From Planctomycetota bacterium (GTDB taxonomy: Bacteria > Planctomycetota > UBA1135 > UBA2386), in the NCBI GenBank assembly GCA_016713175.1, contig JADJPQ010000029.1:62001-126000 (forward strand): DNA of 64,000 nucleotides, given 5' to 3'. Position 1 is the first letter of the stretch. The number at the start of each line of letters is the position of its first letter. Positions 38,801 through 47,720 of the stretch are shown one piece after another. The position numbers and the translations under genes are program-made. The notes below the pieces were generated by a model. The model did no database searches and was not told the DNA's origin. It saw only the letters and a program-made list of their open reading frames with translations.

Positions 38801-39647
38801 GTGCCGATTACCTGCGACCAGTTCTACCGCGAGTACGAGCGGCTGTTGAGTACCGGGCAGTTGAAGCTTGGGCGCATCGGCTGTCCCCGACCCGGCGTGC
38901 CGGGCGGCCGGCGGGCTGATGAAGCTCACCGGATCGACGGTTTCGCGCGGCCTCGTCCTTCTCGAGCCGGACGAGAGCGACGAGCTGGTGATGGTCAAAG
39001 TGGCGGCAACGATCGCGCTGGCGCGATGCGAGCTGTGCGGAACACGCAGTCGCGTGCTGCCGTGCGACACGCTGCCGCGCAAGACGGGGGTCGCCGTCAT
39101 CGAGCACGAGATCTCGTCCTACTGCCGGGGTGACCGCAGCCTGCGACAGGTTGCCTGGGGTCAATTCGGCGACCCGGCGCCGGCGCACACGACGCTGCAC
39201 GGATGGACGGAGAGACTCGGCGCCCATGCACTCGGTCGGCCTGCAGGCGAGATCGGCGGCGCCCCGATGAGCCGGTTGGTCGCCGAATCCGCGCCTCGCG
39301 TGCGAGGGATCGCCGAGGCGATGCGCAGCGATCCGACGCCGGACGCAAGGCGCTATCGGTCAACGCCGCGTCGCGAGCGGCTGGCGGCGGTCATGCTGGC
39401 GATGACGCTGGTGGCGTTGATCGCCGGCTGCCCGCACCCGCAGGCGATGGCCGAGTGTCGTCGGGTCTCATTGGCGTGGTCGAACATGCCTGCACTCGAG
39501 TTCCCGAGCCGGATTCCGAGCACGGCGATCGAACACCGTGCTCGGTCACTGCCGGCACGATCCCGCGCCTCATCACCGAGGTGCCGAGATCGATGTCCAA
39601 CCCGTACGAGATCGCCGCCCGACGCTTCGAACAGATCGCCTTCCTGA
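38801..39647 (+). pseudogene. Transposon Zn-ribbon accessory protein, probably frameshifted
   Basis: The start part (VPITCDQFYREYERLLSTGQLKL) and the following part (ARCELCGTRSRVLPCDTL, EHEISSYCRGDRSLRQVAWG, HTTLHGWTERLGAHALGR) lie in different frames, implying an indel near 38895. CELC plus two later Cys suggests a zinc ribbon. The first part is also present, on the minus strand, in the remnant end at 45.76 kb, which supports a real gene at this place. Likely a DNA-binding helper of transposition; exact role unknown. Confidence 0.55.
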
Positions 39648-41127
39648 TCGATCGGAGCCTCGACGCCGCGCAACGGCGCGTCGCGTTGAAGGAACGCACT
39701 GCCAGCACCGGTCGAGCCACGCTCTATCGCTGGCCTCAGGCCTACCGGGCCGGCGGCTATCTCACATTGTTGCCGAAGCCGCGCAGCGATCAGGCCGCAG
39801 CCGCAAGGCGTCTGCGAGCGCGTGGGTCGGCTACGCGATCGGCCTGCGTACGAACAGCCCGACCGATCGTTGACCCAACTCGAGGTCTACCTGCGCATCG
39901 AGTTCGCCGACTACTCCTCGGCAAGACCACGTTGCGCCGCCGTCTGCGCGAGCACCCGGCACGCCGGAATCGCCCGGCTCAAGTCCGGCAAGAAGAGCAA
40001 GCTGCGCGACCTCTACGAAGCCACGCATCCGCACGAAGGCTGGCAACTCGACGGCAAGGGCGCCTTCGTGGTGCGTTTCGTCGACGGCACGAGGATCGAG
40101 GTCACGGTGCTCTCCGTCCTCGACGATCACAGCCGTGCGGTGCTCGCCGCAGTCGTCGCCGTGGCGGAGGACACCGAGGCCGCGGTCACTGTCACTTCGA
40201 AGGCGATCGCGAAGTGGGGCCTGGCCGAACGCTTCCAGTTCGACCGCGGCTCGGCCTTCGACAGCCACGCCTTCCGCAACGGCCTCGCCGCGCTCGGCGT
40301 GCATCGCAACTACATCAAGCCGCGCAGCCCCGAATGGGACGGCAAGATCGAAGCCTATCACCGCTGCCTCGACCGCTGGTTCGTCCGCGAACTCGCCTCC
40401 CAGCAGGTCGTCGACCTCGAGCACCTGCAGCAGGCTCGAGGCGATGCTGGCACTGGTCTACAACCGCCACCATCACCGCGAGATCGGCACCACGCCCGAA
40501 CTGCGGCTCGCCGACCGGATCTCGGGCCGGCGCATCAGCCAGAGCGATCTCGAGCGCGCGTTCTTCGTCGACACGACCGCCAAGAGCGACAAGAAGACCG
40601 GCGAGGTCCGCTTGCCGACCGGCAGCTTCCGCGTGCCAAGCGCGGCGTACGCAGGACAACGCAGCCGGTTCCGCTACCACCCAACGCACGGCGGCCGGGC
40701 GGTCCTCGTGACGACGGACGGGCGCGAGATCGAGCTGCAACCATTCACGAGGAAGCCGCTGTCCGCAGTCAAGACGCGCGTCGACAAGCAGGGCACCGGC
40801 CAGCTGCAGAAGCTCGTCGACATCTGGCAGGGCAAGGGGCGGCCGAATGCGCAGCCGGGCTTTGGCGTGCCGGAGGTCTTCGCGGTGCTCGGTGAACTCC
40901 TCGGCCGTGCGGTGCCGAACTCCGAGCACGAAGCGCACGCCATCGTCGCCTTCTACCGCAAGCGCGGGCCGCTCCTGCGCGACGCCTTCACCGCCGCATG
41001 CGCGCGCAGCAAGGCAAGCCTCGGCTCCGGCCGCGCGCTCTCGACCTACCTCGCCGACCTCGAACGCCAGATCGGCGCCGATGGCGGCACCCCGTGTCCG
41101 ACTCGTCCGACGAAAAGCAGGAGCAAC
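39593..41127 (+). pseudogene. TniA-like DDE transposase with multiple frameshifts
   Basis: From MSNPYEIAARRFEQIAFLID the homologous reading moves between all three frames (breaks near 39790, 39870, 39920, 39960, 40430 and 41090). The core is well kept: GWQLDGKGAFVVRF (first Asp), FQFDRGSAFDSHAF (second Asp) and SPEWDGKIEAYHR (Glu), with 35 residues between the second Asp and Glu. The part after 40430 resembles a Mu-type C-terminal beta-barrel. The number of indels means the element is no longer autonomous, unless assembly errors explain some of them. Confidence 0.75.
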
Positions 41128-41128
41128 C

Positions 41129-41863
41129 ATGAATCGATCCCCCGTTTCCTTCCGCGACTTCGTCCGCGCCAAGCAGAGCCTCGTCGAGGCGTTCGTCGAT
41201 GGCGGCGAAACCTACGCGATGCTGACCGGCGAGACTGGCACCGGCAAGACCGCGCTGCTGCGCGAACTGCGCAGCCAGCTCGATCGCGGCCGGCACCGCG
41301 TGCTGTACTTCTCCGCCGCCAGGAAGCTCGGCGCCGCAGGCCTCATCAAGGTCGCTGGCGAAGCCCTGCGCGTGCGCACCAGCATGTGCCACTCGGTCAG
41401 CCTCGATCGGCTGCTGCGGGCACTGGCCGAGGAGTCGCACACGATCCTCCTGTGGCTCGACGAAGCGCAGGATCTGCCATCGGAAACGCTGGCCGAAGTC
41501 CGCGCCCTGGCCGAGAGCGATCTCGACGGCAGCCGCCGCATCCAGGTGTTGCTCGTCGGGCTGCCGAGGCTGCGCGTCGAGCTGCAGGCACAGCCGCACC
41601 TGTGGCGCCGCATCGTCGTGCGGGAGGAGATTTCCGGCCTCGCGATCGACGAACTGCAGGCTTTCCTCGATCACCACTTCGAGGCCGGACAGAACAAGCG
41701 TCTGTGCGAACGCGGGCTCACGGCGCTCTTCGAGCGTGCCGGCGGCGCGCCTGGTCGGCTGCTGCCGATGTACCGTGCCGTCCTGCGTCGCGCCGGCAGC
41801 GCCAAGGGCAAGATCGAACCCGAGCACGTCGAGGACGCACTCGAGCGCTGGGAACTCGCATGA
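41129..41863 (+). CDS. Transposon AAA+ ATPase (TniB/ExeA-like)
   Basis: 244 residues from ATG 41129. Walker A GETGTGKT (34-41), Walker B ILLWLDEAQDL with Asp111-Glu112, and sensor region LLVGLPRLRVEL. In Tn7/Tn5053-type elements the ATPase selects targets and activates the transposase. It overlaps the next gene by ATGA. Intact, in contrast with the neighbouring transposase. A partial second copy exists at 35690-35990. Confidence 0.88.
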   Translation: MNRSPVSFRDFVRAKQSLVEAFVDGGETYAMLTGETGTGKTALLRELRSQLDRGRHRVLYFSAARKLGAAGLIKVAGEALRVRTSMCHSVSLDRLLRALAEESHTILLWLDEAQDLPSETLAEVRALAESDLDGSRRIQVLLVGLPRLRVELQAQPHLWRRIVVREEISGLAIDELQAFLDHHFEAGQNKRLCERGLTALFERAGGAPGRLLPMYRAVLRRAGSAKGKIEPEHVEDALERWELA

Positions 41864-42330
41864 GCGAGCCGCGCAGATCGGGCGACGTGGAGGTCCTGCG
41901 CGAGATCCTCCACCGCGCCCTCGTCCGCTATCTCACCGTCCGTCCCGGCGGCTTCGAGCTGCAACCCGGCGAGCGCCTTCGCCCTGTCGTCGAGGCCCGC
42001 ATCCTCGGCCACGGCGGGGCGCGCACCTTCTACCAGGACAAGAAGCCGGTGTGTCGCTCCCTGGATGGCCTCCGGCCTGTCACCGGCGACAAAGACCGCA
42101 CGTGTGTCGAGTGCACCGCCCGCCAGCGATGCACTGCCCAGGTCCGCGTCGACCTCATCGTCGAGCGCTGGCCCTTCCGACTGCTGCTGGCCTACTCGTC
42201 CGCGCGCGCATTCCTGGGCTACGAGGCCGAACTCCGTCAGCGTCGCGTCGAGATCGAGCACGTGATCACCAAGATCACCGTCGTCGATCGCCGCACCTGG
42301 GGCGAACTGCGCTTCAGCTCGGTGCGCTGA
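41860..42330 (+). CDS. Transposon-encoded four-Cys accessory protein
   Basis: 156 residues, ATGA-coupled to the ATPase gene. Cys65, Cys82, Cys85 and Cys91 (VCRSLDG, RTCVECTARQRCTAQ) form a likely zinc site. The C-terminal part (LLLAYSSARAFLGYEAELR, VITKITVVDRRTWGEL) resembles no named family I can recognise. Position after the ATPase is where TniQ is found in related elements, but it does not look like TniQ. Probably a targeting or DNA-binding helper. Confidence 0.65.
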   Translation: MSEPRRSGDVEVLREILHRALVRYLTVRPGGFELQPGERLRPVVEARILGHGGARTFYQDKKPVCRSLDGLRPVTGDKDRTCVECTARQRCTAQVRVDLIVERWPFRLLLAYSSARAFLGYEAELRQRRVEIEHVITKITVVDRRTWGELRFSSVR

Positions 42331-42415
42331 CGACGGTCGGGAAAACAGAGCGCTCCCGCGCCAGCGCGGCCGTCCCTACGACTGTCTTAGTGAGACTGGC
42401 GCACCAGGTCTCAAA

Positions 42416-42432
42416 CAGCGTGACGCACGACA
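42416..42432 (-). repeat. Right terminal inverted repeat of the transposon
   Basis: Reads TGTCGTGCGTCACGCTG on the minus strand; followed by the flanking CTTGATC copy. Confidence 0.8.
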
Positions 42433-42552
42433 CTTGATCGACGAGACCGACGCGGGCTTGGTGTGCCGGTAGTAGGTTGCCCGCGGCACCGACAATGCCG
42501 CACAGGCCGCCGCGGTGCCGACGAAAGGAGCGAGATCCGCGGCGAACTTCAT
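42433..42552 (-). pseudogene. IS3-type orfB, N-terminal fragment
   Basis: From ATG 42552: MKFAADLAPFVGTAAACAAL, then PRATYYRHTKP, the usual beginning of OrfB in this IS3 group. It ends at SS-IK, where the transposon begins; the continuation is at 38587. Confidence 0.9.
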
Positions 42553-42607
42553 GGCGCGGCCTCGTTGTTCGCTGGGGGCGAGTTCAGTGGAATCCCCAGG
42601 ACGTCGT

Positions 42608-43075
42608 TCAGTTTTTTGGAACTCGATGATGGTCTCCGCCTGCTTCCAGGCGGTGGCGGAGGACCCCGTTCTCGCGCTCGAGCAGCTGGATGCGCTTGGC
42701 CTCGGCAGAGATCTTGCGGGTTTGCGGCCCACGACGCTTCGACGACAGACTGGCCAGCGCAGCGGCAGATCGTTCCTGGCGCCAGGCGGTCAGGAGGGAC
42801 GAATACAGTCCCTCGCGGCGCAGCAGCGCGCCAATGGCACCTGGGATGTTGGCTGCGTCGGCCTCCTGCAGGATCCGAAGCTTGTACTCGGCCGTGAACG
42901 TCCGGCGCTTCGGTCGTTCGAGCGTCTCGGTTTCGGCGACGACGACTTCCGTCGGCGCGCGCCCGTTGGCGGAATCCCCTCCGCTACGTCCCGACTCGCT
43001 TCGCGAGCCGGGACTCCGCTCCGGGGATTCCGCCAACGGGCGATCATCTGCAGCGGACTTCGTGAGTTTGACCAT
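42608..43075 (-). pseudogene. IS3-type orfA (HTH), frameshifted at its end
   Basis: The HTH and coiled-coil part is clear: RRTFTAEYKLRILQEADAA, then RIQLLERENGVLRHRLEA. The expected continuation (ETIIEFQK, LNDVLGIPLNSPPANNEAAP ending in the ATGA overlap with orfB) lies in two other frames, implying two indels, one at an A6 run at 42612-42617. Confidence 0.7.
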
Positions 43076-43147
43076 GTCGATCCTGACCTACGCCCTCGAC
43101 ACTAAACCTGAGGCCATCGGTTGTCTCAGGCACGTTGGCACAGAGGG

Positions 43148-43864
43148 GATCCTGGGGAGGATTGGGCCATCCGCTTGTTCGAACGCATCCGCAATCCTGC
43201 CGCGGCACTGAAGGCTCGTCCTGCGGAAGTTCGCAGACTCCTCCAAGAGCATCGCATTCGCCGGATTGACGCCGAACAGGCTCTCCAACTCTTGCGTCAA
43301 CGGCCGGTGTTCTCCGCCCCCGGGACGGCCACCGCTGCAACCGCGCATCTGCTGCTGCTCGGCCAGCGTGTGCGCCTGGTCAACGAACAGCTCAAGACGT
43401 GCAAGGCGAGCCTCGAGCAGTTGCTCGAGCGCCTCGGCGGGGAGGACTGCCAGGGGCAGACATCCGAGCAGCGCGACGTCGCGATCATTCTTTCCATGCC
43501 AGGGATCGGCATGATCGTGGCGGCGACGCTGCTCGGCGAAGCGGCAGAACCACTCGCGGCCAGAGACTACCCGGCGCTGCGAGCACTTGCAGGGGTCGCA
43601 CCGGTGACCCGCCGCAGCGGCAAGCGCCATCAAGTCGTCATGCGTGCCGCGTGCCATCTACGACTCCGGAACGCCGCCTACCACCTTGCACGCGTCGCCG
43701 CCCAACGTGAACCCACCTCCAAAGCGCGCTACACCGCGTTGCGCGCCCGAGGCAAGTCGCATGGACAGGCCCTTCGCTGCGTCGCCGATCGCTTGCTCGG
43801 AGTCCTCTGCGCCATGCTGCGCTCGCAGTCCGAGTTCCGCGCCGCAATCCCGCAGGCTGCATGA
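43148..43864 (+). pseudogene. IS110-type transposase, C-terminal half
   Basis: The frame continues that of 36949-37470 (GAG-GAT codons in phase on both sides). It carries the Transposase_20 domain: LSMPGIGMIVAATLLGEA, ALRALAGVAPVTRRSGKR, and ACHLRLRNAAYHLARVAA. Together the halves give about 410 residues, normal for the family. The gene is interrupted by 5.7 kb of other elements. Confidence 0.9.
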
Positions 43865-44243
43865 GCTGCCATCTCGACGACCGTTCGGCCCACGGGTACC
43901 ATCGGCTTCGACCCAGGCGGAGGATAGGGCTCTGGTGGGAACCAACCCGAGCGCCGTCCTGGGGGCCAGACCGAGGAACGGGTGGCTTCGGCCACCCGTG
44001 CCTCTTCCCACTCGAACTCCGAGGCTTCCTCGGGATGGCATCATGCGGCAAATCCCAGGGGCGCAACGCCCTTCGAACACGGCTCACGACACGGGGGACA
44101 GAGTCCCCCGGCGAAACCCCAAGAACTGCTTGCGAAATGGTGGGCAGTCCCCCCCTCTTTCTCGTGTCGGTGGGTTCAGGCCGCGTGCCCGCTCCACACC
44201 GTCCCCCGTTCCAATTTCTTGACACAGTCAGCAAAGAGTCGTC
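43865..44243. other. Gene-free interval with two strong hairpins
   Basis: 379 bp between the IS110 stop and the next gene. ACGGGTGGC-TTCG-GCCACCCGT (43978-43999) has a stable UUCG tetraloop and could end transcription of the IS. CGGGGGAC-AGA-GTCCCCCG (44092-44110) is a second perfect stem. TTGACA at 44218 is too close to the ATG at 44244 to be its -35 box. Confidence 0.5.
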
Positions 44244-44849
44244 ATGAACATCTACGCCTTGATGCCTACAGGGTTGGCCGTGATCGGTTCGTTGCTTCCG
44301 TGGGCGGCGACTTCCGTCAGTGGTCATGGGTCTGTGGTTCGTGATGTCTGCAATTGTGAGTCCGTTTCGACATGTGTCGTCACGGTCGCTAGCGCGTTCT
44401 GTAGCCAGACCGTACCATGTGTGACGGCCAACATTGTCCCTACAGGTTCAGACACACCTGGTACTTGCTACAGTCCAGAGGATTGCAAAGCAACCGCTGT
44501 ATCGTGTGGTCACAAGTCGTTTACGGTGACGCTCACCATTGGAGCGTGTGCCGGCAATGGGAACCCGACATGTTGCACGACTACACGCGCGGCAGACCCC
44601 AATGCCAACCCGCCAATACCGCAAGGTGATGGTTGCATGAAATTCTACAAAGGAAGCACAGCGCTGGGAATGCAGTGTTCTGGAGAGAGTATCGTGATCC
44701 CGCTTGCGGCTCCCGCTGGTCATGGCTGCGACGACGAGGGCGACGTGACAACCGTGGTCAAAGCAAAGTGCCCCGCGGATAATGGGATCGAGATAGAGGT
44801 AACCGCGACGTTTCGTTGTGGCTCTTGCCCTGCGGATCTGGATGGATGA
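44244..44849 (+). CDS. Cysteine-rich secreted protein
   Basis: 201 residues. Hydrophobic N-terminal segment (MPTGLAVIGSLLPWAATSVSG) fits a signal peptide. Seventeen cysteines follow (e.g. RDVCNCES, AFCSQTVPC, NPTCCTTT, FRCGSCPADLDG), pointing to a disulfide-stabilised extracellular protein. No known family recognised. Lower in GC than surrounding genes, as cargo on a mobile island might be. A start 3 bp after its stop begins the next gene. Confidence 0.6.
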   Translation: MNIYALMPTGLAVIGSLLPWAATSVSGHGSVVRDVCNCESVSTCVVTVASAFCSQTVPCVTANIVPTGSDTPGTCYSPEDCKATAVSCGHKSFTVTLTIGACAGNGNPTCCTTTRAADPNANPPIPQGDGCMKFYKGSTALGMQCSGESIVIPLAAPAGHGCDDEGDVTTVVKAKCPADNGIEIEVTATFRCGSCPADLDG

Positions 44850-44852
44850 AGC

Positions 44853-45746
44853 ATGGTGATTCTGGAAGTGACCTCCACGTCGAAAACGAAGCGACGTTTG
44901 ACGGCGCTCTCGCTTTCCATGCTGGGTGGGTTGATTTTGGGTGTCTGGACGATGTCGCTCTGCGGCACCGATGCGCCTGAAACAGCGGCCACCGCGATGC
45001 AGGATGCGGGCGAGTGGACCTTCAAACGGCATGATGGCGGCGGTCTCGTAGGGCCATTCCCCAAGCAGCCTGGACTGGCCGGCGGACCTAGCTCGGAGCC
45101 CGATGGTGATCGAGAGGTGGTCCATGTCACCACTCTTGGACGATTACCAATGGATGAACAAGAGCGGGCGGCCATGAGTTGGGATCGCACAGCGACATCA
45201 TACGCGCAGGAGGCGGAGAAACTTGCAGCTGCGAGCGCAGGGAATGATCAGGCTGGAACGCTCGAGCAGCTTCGACAAGAGGCGCACTGGAGGGTCCTGG
45301 AGCAAATGGCTGTCGCTGCGGCCCGACTTGTTCGAGCCGGTAGCTACCTGACAGTTGCTTCTGGCGGGCACCCACCTCCAGTGCATCGCGGGATTCAACA
45401 CTTGACGACGGGTCCATATTACACAGATGCTGCGGTCGCTGTGGATGTGATCGTGACCGTGGATCCACAGGCTGATGACATTCGACAGGCCCGTACCGCG
45501 GAGGCATCTTACGCGGCGGCCGTGGACGAGGAGTACTTGGGGATGTTCAACAACCTCAACTACCAGGAACGACGTTCGAAATGGGAGCAACACCTCGAAG
45601 CGTTGCGCGAACTGAAACTTGTGCGACGGGACCAGAGTCTCTCTGCCGCGGCGCGCGACGGGAAGGCCCAAGATCTGCAAGCGAAGCTCATTCCAGATCG
45701 CTTCGTCGTCGACGAGATGTACGTTCTTGGCCGTAGGAGTCGGTGA
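44853..45746 (+). CDS. Membrane-anchored hypothetical protein
   Basis: 297 residues. KTKRRLTALSLSMLGGLILGVWTMSLCG is an N-terminal anchor or signal; the rest is soluble and helical (RTATSYAQEAEKLAAASAG; EEYLGMFNNLNYQERRSKWE), with a short coiled coil. No family found. Probably co-transcribed with the Cys-rich gene (3-bp spacing). Its stop codon lies at the inner edge of the transposon-end remnant. Confidence 0.6.
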   Translation: MVILEVTSTSKTKRRLTALSLSMLGGLILGVWTMSLCGTDAPETAATAMQDAGEWTFKRHDGGGLVGPFPKQPGLAGGPSSEPDGDREVVHVTTLGRLPMDEQERAAMSWDRTATSYAQEAEKLAAASAGNDQAGTLEQLRQEAHWRVLEQMAVAAARLVRAGSYLTVASGGHPPPVHRGIQHLTTGPYYTDAAVAVDVIVTVDPQADDIRQARTAEASYAAAVDEEYLGMFNNLNYQERRSKWEQHLEALRELKLVRRDQSLSAAARDGKAQDLQAKLIPDRFVVDEMYVLGRRSR

Positions 45747-46032
45747 GCTTCAGTCTGGCCGGTACTCAACGGCCGTTCGTACTCGCGGTAGAATTGGTCA
45801 CAGGTAATCGGCACGGATGCGCTCCATGTCGATGCCGTGGGGCGGCGACGCATACCGCCTCTCCTCATTTCATGGTCGCCGCATTCAACAACACGTCGGC
45901 GGCGCGGTCGGAGCCTAAGCCCTGAAGCTTCGCTTCTCGATCGAATGAGCCCGGTGAAGCCGTGAAGAGCGTGAAGGCGTGAGCGTCTCGATCACCGTGG
46001 CGCGCTTGGTCCATTCTGCGTGGCGCACGACA
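45747..46032 (-). mobile_element. Remnant transposon end, inverted copy of 38588-38865
   Basis: Read on the minus strand from 46032 it matches the left end of the nested transposon over ~280 bp, beginning TGTCGTGCGCCACGCAG and continuing through the start of the Zn-ribbon gene (CDQFYREYERPLSTGQ). Its outer edge abuts the beta-helix gene. Confidence 0.88.
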
Positions 46033-46722
46033 ACGCGGCGACACCGTCGGCATCTTCGACGACACCAACCTGAACCTGCTCGCCACCGCCAGCGTCGCCG
46101 CAACAGACACGGCCTCCGACGACAACCAGGTGATCCTCGACTCGCTGCCGGCCGCGGCCACCAACGGCAGGCTCGTGACCAACCTGACCCGCCGCCCGGC
46201 GATCCGGATCGACGGCCTGATCGTGGCCGACAACCGCGGTCGTGGACTGGTGCTCCAGACCATGGATGTCGTGGTCGAGCGCTGTGCGATCCAGGGCTGC
46301 ACCGGTGCCGGCATCCACCGGGTGTGCGACGCCTCCGACTTCTACGAGTCGTCGGGCACTACCAAGGTGCGGATCGCCAACAACACGCTGACCGGGGTCA
46401 ACCAGGGCGCGGTCGTAGGATCGGCGGCCTTCACACGCGCCGCCATCGCCATCGCCGCCGAGCTTGACAACCAACTCGCGCCCGCCGGCAGCCACAGCCA
46501 GATCGACCTCGTCGGCAACACGATCCGGGACACCGCGCGCTCCGCCATCCATGTCGGCTCTGCGTTCCAGACGAACATCATCGGCAACGTCTGATCTGGA
46601 TCGAGAAGTCGGCCGAGACGGTCATCACCGGCAACACCCTGGTGCTGGGCGCGAGCCGCATCCGCACCGTTGGCCAGAGCAACGTCACCGGAGTCGTGGT
46701 GAGCCACAACACCGGGTTCTGA
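46033..46722 (+). pseudogene. Right-handed parallel beta-helix protein, 5' cut and frameshifted
   Basis: In frame from the transposon end: RGDTVGIFDDTNLNLLAT, then VVERCAIQGCTGAGIHRVCD, KVRIANNTLTGVNQGAV and IDLVGNTIRDTARSAIHVG, typical coils of pectate-lyase-like beta-helices. After IIGNV the frame shifts at ~46594 and continues IWIEKSAETVITGNTLVLGA...VVSHNTGF to a stop at 46722. The 5' part is missing, removed or displaced by the island. Such proteins often bind or cleave polysaccharides, fitting the sugar operon downstream. Confidence 0.8.
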
Positions 46723-46784
46723 ATCGCCGGCCGCGCGAGTGGACGATTGTCGCGCCGTCGCCACCCGGTAACGTTCGCCGCCGC

Positions 46785-47720
46785 GTGCAGTATCGCCCTC
46801 TTGGCCAGACCGGCCTCCAGGTCTCGGCGCTCAGCCTCGGCGCCGCCTCGCTCGGCAACGTCTACGGCGACATCGACGAACGGCAGGCCATCGCCACCGT
46901 CCATCGCGCGTTCGACCTCGGCATCAACACGTTCGACGCCTCGCCGTACTACGGCGGGACGCTGGCCGAGACCGTGCTCGGCAAGGCACTGCGGCCCCTG
47001 CCGCGCGACCGCTATGTGCTGATGACCAAGTGCGGTCGCTACGGCCCCACCGAGTTCGACTTCACGCCGGCCCGCCTGCGCCGGAGCATCGACGACAGCC
47101 TGCGGCGCCTTGGCACCGATCACGTCGACGTGCTGCAACTGCACGACATCGAGTTCGGCGACCTCACGCAGATCTTTGCCGAAGCGGTGCCGACGCTGCA
47201 CGAACTGGTGACCGCCGGCAAGACCCGCTTCGTCGGCATCACGGGCCTGCCGTTGGCGATCTTCCGCCGCGCGCTCGCCGCCGGCTGCAAGCTCGACACG
47301 ATCCTGTCGTACTGCCACGCGACGCTGTTCGACCGCACACTGTTCTCATTGCTGCCCGACTTCTTGGGCGCCGGGATCGGCGTGTGCAACGCCTCACCGG
47401 CCGCCATGGGCCTGCTGTCCAGCCATGGCCCGCGCGACTGGCACCCCGCCGACCAGACGATCCGCGCCGTCTGCAAGCAAGCTGCCGATCACGTGCGCGC
47501 CCGCGGCTACGAACTCGCCTTGCTGGCCATGCAATTCTCCTGCAGCGTGCCGGGCATCGCGACGACGATCTGCGGCACCGCCTCGCCCGCGGAGATCGCC
47601 GCCAACGTCGCCGCGATCGTCGAGCCGATCGACAAGGTCCTGCTCGCCGAGGTGCTGCACATCCTCGACCCGATCGACAAGCGCACCTGGCCGCAAGGCC
47701 GACCCGAGAACTCCGCATGA
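46785..47720 (+). CDS. Aldo/keto reductase (L-fucose/L-galactose dehydrogenase-like)
   Basis: 311 residues from GTG 46785 (VQYRPLGQTGLQVSALSLGA). Catalytic Asp/Tyr in FDASPYYGG, Lys in LMTKCGRYG and His in VDVLQLHDIEFG. The GRYGP segment and the FDASPYYG motif match the L-galactose/D-threo-aldose dehydrogenase group, which oxidise L-fucose and related sugars with NAD. First gene of a four-gene operon; the next gene overlaps it by ATGA. Confidence 0.85.
   Translation: MQYRPLGQTGLQVSALSLGAASLGNVYGDIDERQAIATVHRAFDLGINTFDASPYYGGTLAETVLGKALRPLPRDRYVLMTKCGRYGPTEFDFTPARLRRSIDDSLRRLGTDHVDVLQLHDIEFGDLTQIFAEAVPTLHELVTAGKTRFVGITGLPLAIFRRALAAGCKLDTILSYCHATLFDRTLFSLLPDFLGAGIGVCNASPAAMGLLSSHGPRDWHPADQTIRAVCKQAADHVRARGYELALLAMQFSCSVPGIATTICGTASPAEIAANVAAIVEPIDKVLLAEVLHILDPIDKRTWPQGRPENSA

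Larger units (their letters stand above)
38588..42432 (+). mobile_element. 3,845-bp TniA/TniB-type transposon
   Basis: Ends are TGTCGCGCGCCGCGC... on the left and, reversed, TGTCGTGCGTCACGC... on the right (12 of 15 matching), with the 5'-TGT...ACA-3' form usual for the Mu/Tn7/Tn5053 superfamily. CTTGATC flanks it on both sides (38581-38587 and 42433-42439). Genes, in order: Zn-ribbon accessory protein (damaged), DDE transposase (several frameshifts), AAA+ ATPase (intact), and a four-Cys accessory protein (intact). It is nested in the IS3-type orfB. Confidence 0.9.
37473..43142 (-). mobile_element. IS3-type insertion sequence, itself interrupted
   Basis: Terminal inverted repeats are visible: TGTGTCAACGAG...TGAGACACCG at 37473 and, reversed, TGTGCCAACGTG...TGAGACAACCG ending at 43142. 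Between them lie orfA (42608-43075) and orfB in two parts (42433-42552 and 37477-38587), all on the minus strand. The element splits the IS110 transposase gene. A clean short target duplication was not found; GAGGAT occurs in frame on both sides. Confidence 0.85.
36720..43864 (+). mobile_element. IS110-type insertion sequence, split by nested elements
   Basis: The two halves of an IS110-type transposase gene (36949-37470 and 43148-43864) are in the same orientation and reading frame, separated by the IS3-type element. The approximate left boundary lies in the structured non-coding stretch upstream of the gene; exact ends are uncertain because IS110 elements lack inverted repeats. Confidence 0.75.

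Noticed and set aside
42608..42618. Programmed -1 frameshift (A AAA AAC) between orfA and orfB
   Set aside because: The orfB frame is +1 relative to orfA, and the normal orfA ending is recognisable in other frames, so ordinary indels explain it better.
37462..43162. GAGGAT on both sides as the IS3-type target duplication
   Set aside because: The inverted repeats begin 5 bp (left) and 14 bp (right) away from the GAGGAT copies, and IS3-type elements usually make 3-5 bp duplications; recorded as an in-phase coincidence only.
44218..44223. TTGACA as a -35 box for the Cys-rich gene
   Set aside because: Only 20 bp before the ATG, leaving no room for a -10 box and a leader.
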